Shown here one piece after another: positions 51,829 to 61,354 of a stretch of 64,000 nucleotides of DNA (positions are counted from its first letter, which is position 1; the number at the start of each line of letters is the position of its first letter). The DNA comes from Candidatus Obscuribacterales bacterium. Its GTDB lineage: Bacteria > Cyanobacteriota > Vampirovibrionia > Obscuribacterales > Obscuribacteraceae. The DNA lies in the NCBI GenBank assembly GCA_019752635.1, contig JAIELX010000025.1, positions 79,389 to 143,388 of the forward strand. The letters run 5' to 3'. Made by a program: the position numbers and the translations under genes. A model generated the notes under the pieces. That model saw only the letters and a list, made by a program, of their open reading frames with translations, made no database searches and was not told where the DNA came from.

Positions 51829-53423
51829 AGTTAGCGCGTCCGACTGCGGTACTCTGGTGTTGCTGCACATCGGACTGTTTTCATATGCTATTTCAATCAC
51901 TCTCGGCGTTACCACCGGCACGGTTGCTGTCCTTCTGTCTTGCTTCCTTGCTGCTGTTATCCGTGAATGATTGTTTCTTCAGATTTGCTCGTGCACAAAA
52001 CTCGAGTCCCCAAAGCCCGCCGTCTGCCCCGTCCTCAGTTGTGGAGCTGCACAAGATTGTGCCGCTTCCCGGCGACCTGGATGATGTACCGGTACTAAAC
52101 AGTAATAGTCCCGAGCAAGTACAGGAAGAAGGTATTCTGGTTTCGACTTGCGCGCCGGCAGGCAAGGCTCACCCTGAGGCACATCTGAACTATCAGTTTA
52201 AGGGGCGCTTCGACATTTTTGCACATCATGTGGCCAAGGGAAAAGCTGACAACTTGCGAACTCTCTATCTGGGAGTCGTTTTGAGCAATCCCGGCGCGCA
52301 GAAGGCTAACGTCAAAGTTTTGAGTGGCGCCAGTTATCTGAGTCAGCCGGATGCGCCGTTCGTGGCAAAAAGTCCTATTGAGCCGAATGATGACAATTCT
52401 GTTTTTGCAGGACCGGGCAGTCGGGTAATGTCTGATGTCCTTCGCAATCGGCGGGCGGAGTGGCTGCCTGAAAGACTGACGATTGCTCCCGGAGCGAGCG
52501 TTGTGCTGGCTAGTTTGCCGATACCGGTCAAAGCGCTTACCCCACCGCTCAACGGTCGATCGCTTTTGGTGAGATTGAGCAGTAGCGCGCCCATCTGCGC
52601 TTCGACTGTTGCGATGTATGCTCCGCCTGCGGGCACCGCTAATGACACCGCAGCAAAATCCGTGATTGTTAACGAAGCTGCCGGCGCAACTGCTGAAGCG
52701 TTCGTTGCGCCCGTGGTTTGTGGCGAGCGCCCACCGAAGGATTCGGAATGGATCGCGATGCTGCATAACGCACCATTGGCCGGACCGCGCGAAAAACCGG
52801 CGAGTGCACCGCAAGCAGCCGGTCCATTGGTTTATGGACGTGTTGCCGGTGTCAGCAAGGGAAGCAGTTGGAACTGCACTCTTGGCGATCCTTTCGGTTT
52901 TCCTGGGGCGGGCGGTAAACAACCCTCAGTTACTGTGCCTGACCCTGCGCAGCCTCTTTCTTTCCCGATCGCCTCGCTGGAACGGGGTACGTTTGCCACC
53001 GGCAGTGTGCAAAGCGCGCCGCTTTTGGTGCGGTATCCCGACACCGCATACAAAGCCAATGGAAACTATTCAACACGCTATCGCATAACTATTCCCCTGG
53101 TGAACAGAGCCTCCAGCGAAAGAGAGGTGTCGATTCTTCTACAGTCGCCGGTAAAAAACGACACCGCGCAGGAAAGTCTCACTTTTTACGATCCTCCGCC
53201 GACGCGTGTGTTCTTTCGTGGAACGGTGCTGGTTGTTTACGCCGACGATGACGGTGCCGAACAGCGGAAGTACTATCACTTGGTAATGAATCAAGGTCAA
53301 CACGGCTCGCCGCTCGTGAAACTGCACTTAAAAGCAGGTGAGCGCAGAATCGTGCAAGTGGAATTCCTCTACCCGCCCGATGCTACGCCGCCCCAAGTGC
53401 TGACAATCGAATCGAAGATCTAA
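51825..53423 (+). CDS. DUF3370 domain protein
   Basis: A 532-residue exported protein. The hydrophobic start (LFQSLSALPPARLLSFCLASLLLLSVNDC) is probably a signal peptide or anchor; an internal ATG at 51882 may be the true start, but ATGA overlap with the preceding gene favours 51825. The region LPGDLDDVPVLNSNSPEQVQEEGILVSTCAP, then GRFDIFAHHV and LYLGVVLSNPG, matches DUF3370, a family found mainly in Cyanobacteria. The rest is beta-rich. Function unknown; it may work with the glycine-zipper protein. It converges on the kinase gene 5 bp away. Confidence 0.8.
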   Translation: MKLARPTAVLWCCCTSDCFHMLFQSLSALPPARLLSFCLASLLLLSVNDCFFRFARAQNSSPQSPPSAPSSVVELHKIVPLPGDLDDVPVLNSNSPEQVQEEGILVSTCAPAGKAHPEAHLNYQFKGRFDIFAHHVAKGKADNLRTLYLGVVLSNPGAQKANVKVLSGASYLSQPDAPFVAKSPIEPNDDNSVFAGPGSRVMSDVLRNRRAEWLPERLTIAPGASVVLASLPIPVKALTPPLNGRSLLVRLSSSAPICASTVAMYAPPAGTANDTAAKSVIVNEAAGATAEAFVAPVVCGERPPKDSEWIAMLHNAPLAGPREKPASAPQAAGPLVYGRVAGVSKGSSWNCTLGDPFGFPGAGGKQPSVTVPDPAQPLSFPIASLERGTFATGSVQSAPLLVRYPDTAYKANGNYSTRYRITIPLVNRASSEREVSILLQSPVKNDTAQESLTFYDPPPTRVFFRGTVLVVYADDDGAEQRKYYHLVMNQGQHGSPLVKLHLKAGERRIVQVEFLYPPDATPPQVLTIESKI

Positions 53424-53428
53424 CTGTG

Positions 53429-55342
53429 CTAGATTGCTAATTGCTTTTTGTCTTCTCTCAGTCGGCGCCACTTGGCGGAAATGTCCGCCGGCATGGCTAC
53501 TCCATTTTCCGTGCAGGCAGTTTGGAGCAGTTCGCCCGTGATTATGAGGTTCTCCGCTCCGTTACGGGTTCCGGAAAAGATGCTCCACGAGTTCGTTAGA
53601 TGTGCAATGGCTTCTTTGTAGCGTTTGCGGGCGATGTATGTCTGTCCTAGTTCTCGTTCTGCTTCCGCCAATAAAAGTGGGGGCGGTTCTTTTATTCGCT
53701 CGTAGGTGTGCAGTGCCTCTGCCAAATACTCTTCCGCCTCCCGCATGCGTCCGAGTTTGCGGTAGAGGCTGCCGAGGTTGGCCTGGCAGGAACCCAATTC
53801 GGCAAGGTTGCTCTTGCTGGCTTTCTCTATGCAAAGCTTGTACTGAGCCTCGGCCCGTGATGCTTCTCCCTTGTCTGCGTAGGTTAGGGCAAGGTCTTTC
53901 ATTACATCCAACTCGAGTAGCTCGCTGTTATATGCTCTCCTTGCCATCTCCAGTGATTCCAGGAGCACCTGCTCTGCTTTTTCGTTTTGGTGCATTTGCC
54001 TCAAAAGCTGCGACAGTTCGCGGCGTGAATTAATCAAGTCTCGCTGGTGCGTATTCTGGTGAGCGGTGAGGTATGCATCAATTGTTTGCCACATCGGCAG
54101 CGCATCGTCATATCTTTTCAGGTTCGTTGCGCAGCGAGCCCTGCGGATGGTTAGTTGCAGCAGCTCCTCCGGAGGGAGCGGCTGAGAACCTTTGTGCCGC
54201 TCTATCCATTGGTTGCAAAGTTTTTCGGCCTCCTCAGGGCGACCGTCAGTCAACAGCGCATCAACTTTAATTTGAAGTGCCGCAGTAGCCACCGGCAGGT
54301 GGTGGCTACTGCGCACAATGCTAACTGTAGGTTCTACTTGTTTCGTTGCGCTTCGAATTGTCTGCTTTACAAAGAGCACCACTGCGATTGCCAAGCAGAG
54401 AAGTCCCAGGCAGATCGACAATAGGTACCAGTTCCAGAATGACTGCCGTCCTTCAACCCACTCCGATGACAGTAGGACGTACTTGCAGCTGGAGGGCTCT
54501 ATCGTTACTTTTCGCAAGTGCTCGTTGAGTAAATCCATTGATTGATATCGGTCTGCGGGCTCAGTGGCAAGAGCTTTCTCCAGAATCGGGCGCAAAGGTT
54601 CCGGCACTTTGCCTTCTTTTACAACGGCTTCGTGCAACAACATGCCTAGAGAAAAAATGTCCGCACGATGATCCGCCGCCACTCCTTTGTATTGCTCCGG
54701 GCTTATGTATTGCCGGGTTCCGAAGACTTCACCGGTTTGGGTCAGTGCTTGTTCCGATGAGTTTAGCGTAAGCCGAGCCATGCCGAAATCGAGCACCTTC
54801 GGAATCTGCTCTTGCCCGTCTTCTACCAGAACCACGTTTCCGGGTTTTACATCGCTGTGAACAATACCTTGCGCGTGCGCCGCGCTCAGTCCTTCTGCAA
54901 TCTGGCTGACGATACGAACCGCGTCCCCCGGCTGGAGCCCCTCGTCTATAGCCGCCTGCAGGCTGCGTCCCCCCAGATACTCCATTGCGAGGTATGGCGT
55001 GCCGTCCGTTGAAATTGAAAGTGAATAGACCGCGGCGATGAAGCGATGCCTGAGTTGACTGATGGATACGGCTTCTCTTCGGAAGCGCTGCAGGTCGACC
55101 CGGTCGGAGGACTTCAAAAACTTCAGCGCTATAATGCGGTTTAGATCTTTATGATTGGCTTTGTAGACGCGACCCGTGCCGCCGACACCAACGAACGAGA
55201 CAATTTGATATTTGCCGTCGACAATCTGGCCAACCATAGGGTCGGCCTCGGACAACATTACATCATCTACAGGACAGCGGTTGACGTCTTGAGCAAATGT
55301 GTTGCCGCAAATGGCGCAGCGCTTGTTGAGCGTTGTGTTCAT
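53429..55342 (-). CDS. Ser/Thr protein kinase with transmembrane helix and TPR domain
   Basis: A 637-residue Hanks-type kinase. It opens with a CAICGNTFAQDVNRCP zinc-finger-like stretch. The kinase domain spans about 40-285: VGVGGTGRVYKA (glycine loop), ALKFLK (Lys), HSDVKPGN (catalytic loop with HSD in place of HRD), DFGMA and TRQYISPEQ. HSD lacks the arginine of RD kinases, suggesting a different mode of activation. One helix follows (YLLSICLGLLCLAIAVVLFV, around 310), then a TPR region to the end (AYNSELLELDVMKDLALTYADKGEASRAEAQYKLCIE). The ordering suggests an external or periplasmic TPR sensor coupled to a cytoplasmic kinase; the orientation is inferred. It lies 64 bp downstream of the zinc-ribbon membrane gene. 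Confidence 0.9.
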   Translation of the reverse strand: MNTTLNKRCAICGNTFAQDVNRCPVDDVMLSEADPMVGQIVDGKYQIVSFVGVGGTGRVYKANHKDLNRIIALKFLKSSDRVDLQRFRREAVSISQLRHRFIAAVYSLSISTDGTPYLAMEYLGGRSLQAAIDEGLQPGDAVRIVSQIAEGLSAAHAQGIVHSDVKPGNVVLVEDGQEQIPKVLDFGMARLTLNSSEQALTQTGEVFGTRQYISPEQYKGVAADHRADIFSLGMLLHEAVVKEGKVPEPLRPILEKALATEPADRYQSMDLLNEHLRKVTIEPSSCKYVLLSSEWVEGRQSFWNWYLLSICLGLLCLAIAVVLFVKQTIRSATKQVEPTVSIVRSSHHLPVATAALQIKVDALLTDGRPEEAEKLCNQWIERHKGSQPLPPEELLQLTIRRARCATNLKRYDDALPMWQTIDAYLTAHQNTHQRDLINSRRELSQLLRQMHQNEKAEQVLLESLEMARRAYNSELLELDVMKDLALTYADKGEASRAEAQYKLCIEKASKSNLAELGSCQANLGSLYRKLGRMREAEEYLAEALHTYERIKEPPPLLLAEAERELGQTYIARKRYKEAIAHLTNSWSIFSGTRNGAENLIITGELLQTACTENGVAMPADISAKWRRLREDKKQLAI

Positions 55343-55406
55343 GCTACTAACTTACCCGCCCGGAGCGTGCCGCTGACAGACTCGTCACGCTGGTTTAGAA
55401 GTGTCG

Positions 55407-56768
55407 CTAGAACGTCGGCTTGCCCTGTTGGAGCCATTCTCGGAAAGATGGCGGATCTCTTGGCTCTGCGGCTGCATCTGCGCTCCCTTCGGCCGAGCCT
55501 GCAGCGTCGGAACGAGACTTACTGGAAGCGAACCACTTTGCCAGCATTCTGTTGTACTTCGCTATTTCTGCTTCACTGCATCGGGCCGCCGGTGGGCGCG
55601 GAGCCGCCGGTTTTTCCGTCGCTGTTACTTCGGTCGAAGGCGAGAACTCAATGCTACCGGAATCACTTTTGATCACGGTAGTCGGTTCTGCTGCAGCCTC
55701 TGGAACGGCAATCGGCTCGGACGTTGGTTCTGGAAGCTCCGGCAATGCCAATTCTTGTTTCTCGTTCAGCGAGGATGTCTGAAGCCTAAGGGGCTTCATG
55801 GGGCGTTTGCGAATTTTGATTGGTTCAACCGGTGTATCCGCGGACTTTAGATTCATTGCCACCAGCATTGCTCTGGACTGCGAAGCCTGGCGCGAATCCG
55901 GCTCCAAGCGGTTGAGGAAATTGCTCGCCATGGCGAAGTTTCCTTCGCAGAACGCCGCTGCGCCCGCTCGATAGAGCGACTCATTCAGCAACTTTTTCTG
56001 ATTGTCCTCAAGCGTGGCACCCGCCGCGGCAAGAGCATCAAGCTTCGCGATGCCGCGCTTATAGTCTCCTGCGTTTACAATATGGACGATCTCAGTCAGC
56101 GCAACATTTCTGGCAGTCTCTGCCCGTTGGTGGATGTGGGATCCGACTGACCAGGCAATTGCAGTAAGCGTCATCAAAACAGTTGCAGCACCGAGCAAAT
56201 CGAACAGTGGTCCGCCAGAAAATAGAACTGGACTTGACTTCCTTTCTGCCTGGCGATTCAACAAACCGGCGTAGGCGCGCGACGCTGTCGGTGCGTCAAG
56301 GACCGCTACCTGCGTGACTGTATTGGACGAAGACAACTTTGCGTGAGGACTAACATCGTGAGCGGTTTCACCTTCGACCGCTCCTCGCACTGTACGCTGG
56401 TCTGACTCGCCCCATGCGATGGTTTCCGCCTTTGACCGGAATGCGGGCAAAGCATCAATGCCGATAGGCGGCGGAGAGCAGTCGATCACTTCAAGATGGA
56501 GGAGGGGAGAGTGCAGTCGTGCAACGGTTGCCGGTGGCACTACCGGAGGCGCTGAATCGGCGGCCCGAGGCGCAGGGCTGAAATCCAGCGACTCTACTAC
56601 TTGCTCGTCGGCCAGGGCGCCGCTGAAAGCCCTCTCCAGCGTTACGCGAGGATTTTCGCTCGCTTTAGGTTGAGCAAGCCTGGCAAGTCCGCATTCCTGG
56701 CAAAACTTGTCCGTAAGCGCGACTTCGCTCCGGCATCTGCTGCAAACGCTTGTCTTATCGTTGTTCAC
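55407..56768 (-). CDS. Zinc-ribbon membrane protein upstream of a kinase
   Basis: A 453-residue protein. GTG at 56768 is chosen because GGAG lies five bases upstream and CSRCRSEVALTDKFCQECG, a zinc ribbon with two CxxC pairs, follows at once; an upstream extension to 56831 adds nothing conserved. One helix (LLGAATVLMTLTAIAWSVGS) lies around residue 190-210. After it comes a TPR-like part (AGDYKRGIAKLDALAAAGATLEDNQKKLL, CEGNFAMASNFLNRLEP) and a disordered Pro/Glu/Ala-rich tail. Gene order with the kinase indicates an operon. Confidence 0.8.
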   Translation of the reverse strand: MNNDKTSVCSRCRSEVALTDKFCQECGLARLAQPKASENPRVTLERAFSGALADEQVVESLDFSPAPRAADSAPPVVPPATVARLHSPLLHLEVIDCSPPPIGIDALPAFRSKAETIAWGESDQRTVRGAVEGETAHDVSPHAKLSSSNTVTQVAVLDAPTASRAYAGLLNRQAERKSSPVLFSGGPLFDLLGAATVLMTLTAIAWSVGSHIHQRAETARNVALTEIVHIVNAGDYKRGIAKLDALAAAGATLEDNQKKLLNESLYRAGAAAFCEGNFAMASNFLNRLEPDSRQASQSRAMLVAMNLKSADTPVEPIKIRKRPMKPLRLQTSSLNEKQELALPELPEPTSEPIAVPEAAAEPTTVIKSDSGSIEFSPSTEVTATEKPAAPRPPAARCSEAEIAKYNRMLAKWFASSKSRSDAAGSAEGSADAAAEPRDPPSFREWLQQGKPTF

Positions 56769-56956
56769 CGTTCTCCGGAGCCGGTTGCTGCTTCTTGTAG
56801 TCAGAAACCCGACAGATATGTAAACCTGCAAAGAGAATAGCGAAAATGGCTCTTTTGTGTCAGATCAAGGATTTAAGGACGGACACTGTTGACATTTTCA
56901 GGTGCTGCGCCACGGCTGGTGCTAGAATCCCCGAGTCTCGATCTTTGGGCGAAATT

Positions 56957-57235
56957 ATGAACGATATTGACAGGGCTGAATACATCCAGGCCATTCGGGC
57001 TTTCCTGATTCCCTCGTCGTTGTTTGTGGCGTGTTTGCTAGGCGCTGCCGGAACCTTTTGCCTGGTGAACGGGGAACAACTTGGCTGGGCGCTGATTGTG
57101 GGCATGGTTTGTACTATTGCCTGGGCGTTTCATGCGTTTATCAATTTCCAAAACAAAGTGCGCCAGCGCGGCGGCTTTCGCGGTAAGAAGATTGACGTGC
57201 CTGTGACCGAAGACAAGCTTGAAGCAAACCGCTAA
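56957..57235 (+). CDS. Small two-helix membrane protein
   Basis: A 92-residue protein starting MNDIDRAEYIQAIRAFLIPSSLF, with two hydrophobic helices (FLIPSSLFVACLLGAAGTFCLV and LGWALIVGMVCTIAWAFHAF) and a basic C-terminus. The ATG at 56957 is used; a TAGAAT with an upstream TG at 56926 could be an extended -10 element. No family is recognised. It lies between two convergent kinase operons. Confidence 0.65.
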   Translation: MNDIDRAEYIQAIRAFLIPSSLFVACLLGAAGTFCLVNGEQLGWALIVGMVCTIAWAFHAFINFQNKVRQRGGFRGKKIDVPVTEDKLEANR

Positions 57236-57249
57236 CAGCTCACACACGG

Positions 57250-60200
57250 TCACTCGGCGTTCGGAGACCGCAAGAGGCGTTTTTTTAGGGCTGTTACGAC
57301 TTCGTGGTTCGCTCCCTGGTTTCGCTCGTATATTTGAATCGCTTTCTCAAGATAGCGTTGGCGCTGCTCGCCTTTGGCAAACTTGGACAATATATAGTAA
57401 GACTTGGCTGGCTCGAGCTCGCTGCCGGGCACTTCTTTCCACTGGCGTTCCTGGTTCAGCAGTGCCTGGTCGCAAGCTTCTTCGTCCTCATTGAACAATG
57501 TGGACAGGATCTCCCATCGCTGCAGTTCCAAACTCAATCTCTGCGTTTGTCTTGCGTCGCCGCTTTGAAAACTGCGCGCTTTTGCAAGAAGTTGCTCCGC
57601 TGATTCAGATTGCTTGTTCGTTGTGGTGAGAATCTCCAGCGCGTAGAGGCTTGCGTAAACCGACGCCAATTCGTTCGTTGCGCTTTTGTTAGACTGGTTA
57701 AGCAGTTTCAAGGCGTGGCTGTATTCAATACGTGCAGCTTCAAACCGCTTGGTTACCAGGCAAGCGTCGCCGCTCGCCACGTCCATACCTGCTCGCACCG
57801 ATACTGGACCGACCGTGTCTGGATGTTTTGGATGCGGAATCTTACCTTCAAACTGCAAAGCCCGGCTGAAGCGAGACAGCAGTTCGCAGTCGCGCATCAG
57901 TGCAAGTCCGGCAATTCCAGAGCCCGAACTTCGCTTCTTATCGTACTTGCTTGCTTTGTCCACCTCCCGCGTTGCGTTTGCTTCTTGTCCGAGGTACATG
58001 TAGATTCGCGCAAGAAGCACGTGCGCCATAGCTCGGTCCGATGTTGTCGCTTCGGTGGTGTTGCTGATCAAATCCTGAAGACGAGGCACCGCATCTATCG
58101 CTCTTGCGGATCTGATCAAGCATTCAACCAGTCCGCACCATGCCATTCTTCTTGTCCAGGCAATCGTTTCGGAACCGTTGTCTTCTCTTTCAGTTAGAAT
58201 TTCCAGCGCCCGATTGAATTCCTCCTCCGCCTGCGCGAATTTTCCACGTTCCAGGAGCAGTTGACCGCTTAAAGAGTGGAACGCGCCCTCAACCGGGTCG
58301 TAACTTATGGTGCCGAGCTTGCGGTCGCCATAGCGGTATTGGCGCCTTGCAATCCCTGCGCGCCGTCCCATTTCGAGCATCTTGAGTGCTTCGTCGTCTT
58401 GCCCGTTGCGAGCCAACAAATTTGTAGCCTGGCTGTATATAGAAATGAGGCGAGTCTCGCCAATCTCGTACAAAAATGGCTCAGAGACTTTGACCGCTGC
58501 CACTATTTGTTCGCGAGCGCCTGCAATATCACCGGCGCGATACAGGGCTTCGGAGATTCTTTGCCTGGTGTGAACGAGGCTGTCGGCGGCTTCCTTAGCC
58601 GTTAGGTCGATGAAGCCGCGGCTGGCAGGTAGGTGATTGGTTCTCAAAATGTCGCGAGCTTGATTGAAAAATGTCCATGCTTCTGCTTCTCTGTTCTGCC
58701 TGCTGAGCTGATCTGCGTGTAACGCCAGCAGTTCCGCTAAAGCGAAGGGAACCGGTGGAACGAAAGACGTAAGAATCTGGCGAGTTTCTTCAAATTCTTT
58801 ATCCGCGTGATCGTAGTTGCCGGACTCGCCTTCTTCTTCGCTGATCAGCTGCTTAATATGAGCTCGGTAGTGCTGGTCCCTACAGTTGGCCGGCGGCTCC
58901 GCGAGACTAAGCACCGCTGCTTTTATCGATGAGTTTTTTTTGAGTCCAGTTCGATATAAATTTTGCAAGGACTGATCGCACCGCACTGTCTTTTGCTCAA
59001 GCAGCTTGTTGTCCAGCATTGAAGGATTATTGCGGTACCAATGTGAATGCTTCTCATAGAAGCGGCGAAATTCCCAAGCGTAGAACATTCCTGCATCCTT
59101 GAGGATTTTACAACTCCGCACCGTCAAGTCTTTCTCTTGCTGCGAAGCCTCGAGACGGGTGCATATCTGAGCTGAAAGCAGTGTAATTGCTTCTTCTGCT
59201 GCGACAATTGCTTCTTGCTTGCGACCGGTGGCTGCGCGTAGCTCTGCCAGGTTCACGAGGATACTGGCCGTGTTGGCATCCGGCGTGCCGATTCTGTTGA
59301 TGCGCAGAGCCCGCTCAAGGAGTTTTGCTGCGGCAGCCGGGCGTTGCTTGCTAAGGTCTTTTGCCTTCTGAAGCAACAGGGTTGTTCCATTGTTGCGATT
59401 CTCTCGTGTTGTTAGCATTGAGGCAACCGCTGCTATTCCGTCGTCGGAGTTCATCCAAAATACTGCGCCTGCGCACGATAGAGCCATGGCGGCCGCTGCA
59501 ACATAGGGCAGTGTCCTTTGCCATTTTGTCCTGGCCTCCTTAGGCACGGTTACCTCTATTTCCTCCAGGCGACCGTTTGATAGATTGTCCAGATCGACCT
59601 GCATTTCGTGCATGGTTTGGTAGCGATCTTCTGGTTTCTTTGCCAGCGCCTTGCGGAGAATTCCGTTCAATTCGACCGGCACCTGCAGTCGCGCTGGTAG
59701 CTTCGGCGGTGCTTCCGCTGCATGCTTCTGCATAATCGCGATTGGATTTTCTGAGTAGAATGGTGCGACGCCGGCGATCAGTTCGTAAAGCATGCACCCA
59801 AGGGCGTAAATGTCGGAACGATGGTCGCCGCGCTGACCGGTGCATTGTTCCGGGCTGAGGTAAGACAAGGTACCCATCACCGCGCCGGTCATGGTTAGAT
59901 GCTGCTTCTTCTTGCCAGCGGTGGAATCGTCCAAAACTCGCGCCAATCCAAAATCGACGACCTTCACTACTTCCACGCCGTCGGTCTCGACTAATACAAT
60001 GTTATTCGGTTTCAGGTCCCGGTGAATGATGCCGTGTGCGTGTGCATAGTGCATTCCCTCACAGATGCTTATGGCGATGCGAACCGCTCGTTGCCATGAA
60101 AAGGGGGTAACTTCGGCGACCGGCAGAAGCATCGCTCCGCTATCAATCGGGGCCAGCGTATCTTCTGCACCGCCGCACAGTAACTGGCGCAAACTCTTGC

Positions 60201-60543
60201 CCTCAAGATACTCCATCACGATATAGGGCTTTCCTTGCCAAACTCCGAAGCGGTAGCAACTGAGAAGGTTCGGATGTGAAATTGTCGAAAGAACTTTGCC
60301 TTCGCGCTCAAATCGTGCGCGCTGTTCGCCGGCGTTCAGAAGGTCTGCGTGTAGGAGCTTGATTGCGACCGTGCGTTCCAACTCTAACTCGTGAGCCTTA
60401 AAAACAGAGCCCATGCCACCATCGCCGAGGTGTCCTTGAACCTCGTAACGACCGTCTATCAGTATGCCAGAGTCAATCAGCAATGCGGTCTCCGGCAGAT
60501 TCCGCGGAGCGCGTGCAGGGTACCCGGGCGAATCTGCCACCAT
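57250..60543 (-). CDS. Large Ser/Thr protein kinase with TPR domain
   Basis: A 1097-residue Hanks-type kinase. The kinase domain covers about residues 32-320 with every key motif: GHLGDGGMGSVFKA, AIKLLH, HAHGIIHRDLKPNNIVL, VVDFGLAR and SYLSPEQCTGQ. It is an RD kinase. A membrane helix (YVAAAAMALSCAGAVFWM) lies near 350-370. The remaining 700 residues are TPR-like and helical, with repeats such as ADKEFEETRQILT, KFAQAEEEFNRALEIL and AKILVNLAELRAATG-type units. The general plan is that of bacterial receptor-like kinases in which the external part is a TPR scaffold. ATG 60543 is preceded by CGGGAA. Confidence 0.92.
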   Translation of the reverse strand: MVADSPGYPARAPRNLPETALLIDSGILIDGRYEVQGHLGDGGMGSVFKAHELELERTVAIKLLHADLLNAGEQRARFEREGKVLSTISHPNLLSCYRFGVWQGKPYIVMEYLEGKSLRQLLCGGAEDTLAPIDSGAMLLPVAEVTPFSWQRAVRIAISICEGMHYAHAHGIIHRDLKPNNIVLVETDGVEVVKVVDFGLARVLDDSTAGKKKQHLTMTGAVMGTLSYLSPEQCTGQRGDHRSDIYALGCMLYELIAGVAPFYSENPIAIMQKHAAEAPPKLPARLQVPVELNGILRKALAKKPEDRYQTMHEMQVDLDNLSNGRLEEIEVTVPKEARTKWQRTLPYVAAAAMALSCAGAVFWMNSDDGIAAVASMLTTRENRNNGTTLLLQKAKDLSKQRPAAAAKLLERALRINRIGTPDANTASILVNLAELRAATGRKQEAIVAAEEAITLLSAQICTRLEASQQEKDLTVRSCKILKDAGMFYAWEFRRFYEKHSHWYRNNPSMLDNKLLEQKTVRCDQSLQNLYRTGLKKNSSIKAAVLSLAEPPANCRDQHYRAHIKQLISEEEGESGNYDHADKEFEETRQILTSFVPPVPFALAELLALHADQLSRQNREAEAWTFFNQARDILRTNHLPASRGFIDLTAKEAADSLVHTRQRISEALYRAGDIAGAREQIVAAVKVSEPFLYEIGETRLISIYSQATNLLARNGQDDEALKMLEMGRRAGIARRQYRYGDRKLGTISYDPVEGAFHSLSGQLLLERGKFAQAEEEFNRALEILTEREDNGSETIAWTRRMAWCGLVECLIRSARAIDAVPRLQDLISNTTEATTSDRAMAHVLLARIYMYLGQEANATREVDKASKYDKKRSSGSGIAGLALMRDCELLSRFSRALQFEGKIPHPKHPDTVGPVSVRAGMDVASGDACLVTKRFEAARIEYSHALKLLNQSNKSATNELASVYASLYALEILTTTNKQSESAEQLLAKARSFQSGDARQTQRLSLELQRWEILSTLFNEDEEACDQALLNQERQWKEVPGSELEPAKSYYILSKFAKGEQRQRYLEKAIQIYERNQGANHEVVTALKKRLLRSPNAE

Positions 60544-60911
60544 ATATTGTTCCCGTTTTGGGGACTACTATCAACGCTGGTGGAGAGACTTTTTCGCTGG
60601 CAGGCGGGACTTCAGAGGCTGGTGCCTTTCCGAATCTCCTCGACGTCGCACGGTGTCGCCTCCAATCCGTGTCGCCACCACCACCAGTCGTTCTTGGTTA
60701 AGAGAAGTGGTGGCGCACCTGCGAATGGCTGTAGCGCCGAGGCTCTACGGGGACTTGTCGCTGCGGTAATCAATGCCGGGATGGTGACTTTTGACATATA
60801 TGCAGAATCGCTAAGGAGGTATTAGCATTGGAATAGTTACAACATGTCAGCGCCGCCAACGCCCCGGAGCCTTTGCCCGTGGTGAAAGGCGGCTCCATTT
60901 CTGGAGAAATC
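60544..60911. other. Intergenic region with a perfect ribosome site in front of a two-codon frame
   Basis: No gene longer than about 60 codons is convincing. On the plus strand TAAGGAGGT (60812-60820) is followed seven bases later by TTG-GAA-TAG, a two-codon frame, and then by a 13-codon frame from ATG 60843. The real downstream gene starts at 60912. On the minus strand a 61-codon frame at 60612-60797 contains four consecutive Trp codons (about 60673-60684), but no terminator hairpin or trp gene follows. Confidence 0.45.
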
Positions 60912-61337
60912 ATGTCACTCTTCAAGAATTGTCGCACTCTTGGTTTGGTGGCAGTTGCTGCTGCTCTTTCGGTGCAGTTTGCATTGGCGCAGGAGGCCTT
61001 CGATTCCGCTCCTGATTCGACTCGGTCCGCCAATGCGACCAACCCGGCTTTTAGTCCGACGCCATCGCTTGCTCCGATTTTACCAGGGGCTACCAATGGT
61101 ACGATCGGTCCTCCGGGGGCGGACGCCATGGTAGTGTCAGGCGGAAGTCCTCGTGGGGCGGTGGTTTTGAACGTGCTACGCTATCCCGCCGAATGGTTTG
61201 CTGTTCCCCTTACCGCACTGCTGCTCTTCTTTCTGGTGCGGCGCAAACGCGCTTCGTTTTGGGAGTTGGGGCTGGTTACTTCGGTGATAGTGGGAACTAC
61301 CGGCCTGGCATGGGGCCTGTTGTTGGTGCCCCACTAG
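60912..61337 (+). CDS. Exported or anchored small protein with proline/serine-rich linker
   Basis: A 141-residue protein beginning with a signal peptide (MSLFKNCRTLGLVAVAAALSVQFALA), a Ser/Pro/Asn-rich linker, and two hydrophobic helices near the C-terminus (FAVPLTALLLFFLV and LGLVTSVIVGTTGLAWGLLLV) separated by RRKRASFWE. The ATG at 60912 has GGAG seven bases upstream. No family is recognised. It converges with the next gene. Confidence 0.75.
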   Translation: MSLFKNCRTLGLVAVAAALSVQFALAQEAFDSAPDSTRSANATNPAFSPTPSLAPILPGATNGTIGPPGADAMVVSGGSPRGAVVLNVLRYPAEWFAVPLTALLLFFLVRRKRASFWELGLVTSVIVGTTGLAWGLLLVPH

Positions 61338-61354
61338 GGTGAACTGCCAAGCTA

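Noticed and set aside
60612..60797. Trp leader peptide with four Trp codons on the minus strand
   Set aside because: The frame is 61 codons without a ribosome site, no terminator/antiterminator pair follows, and the next gene is a protein kinase, not a trp gene.
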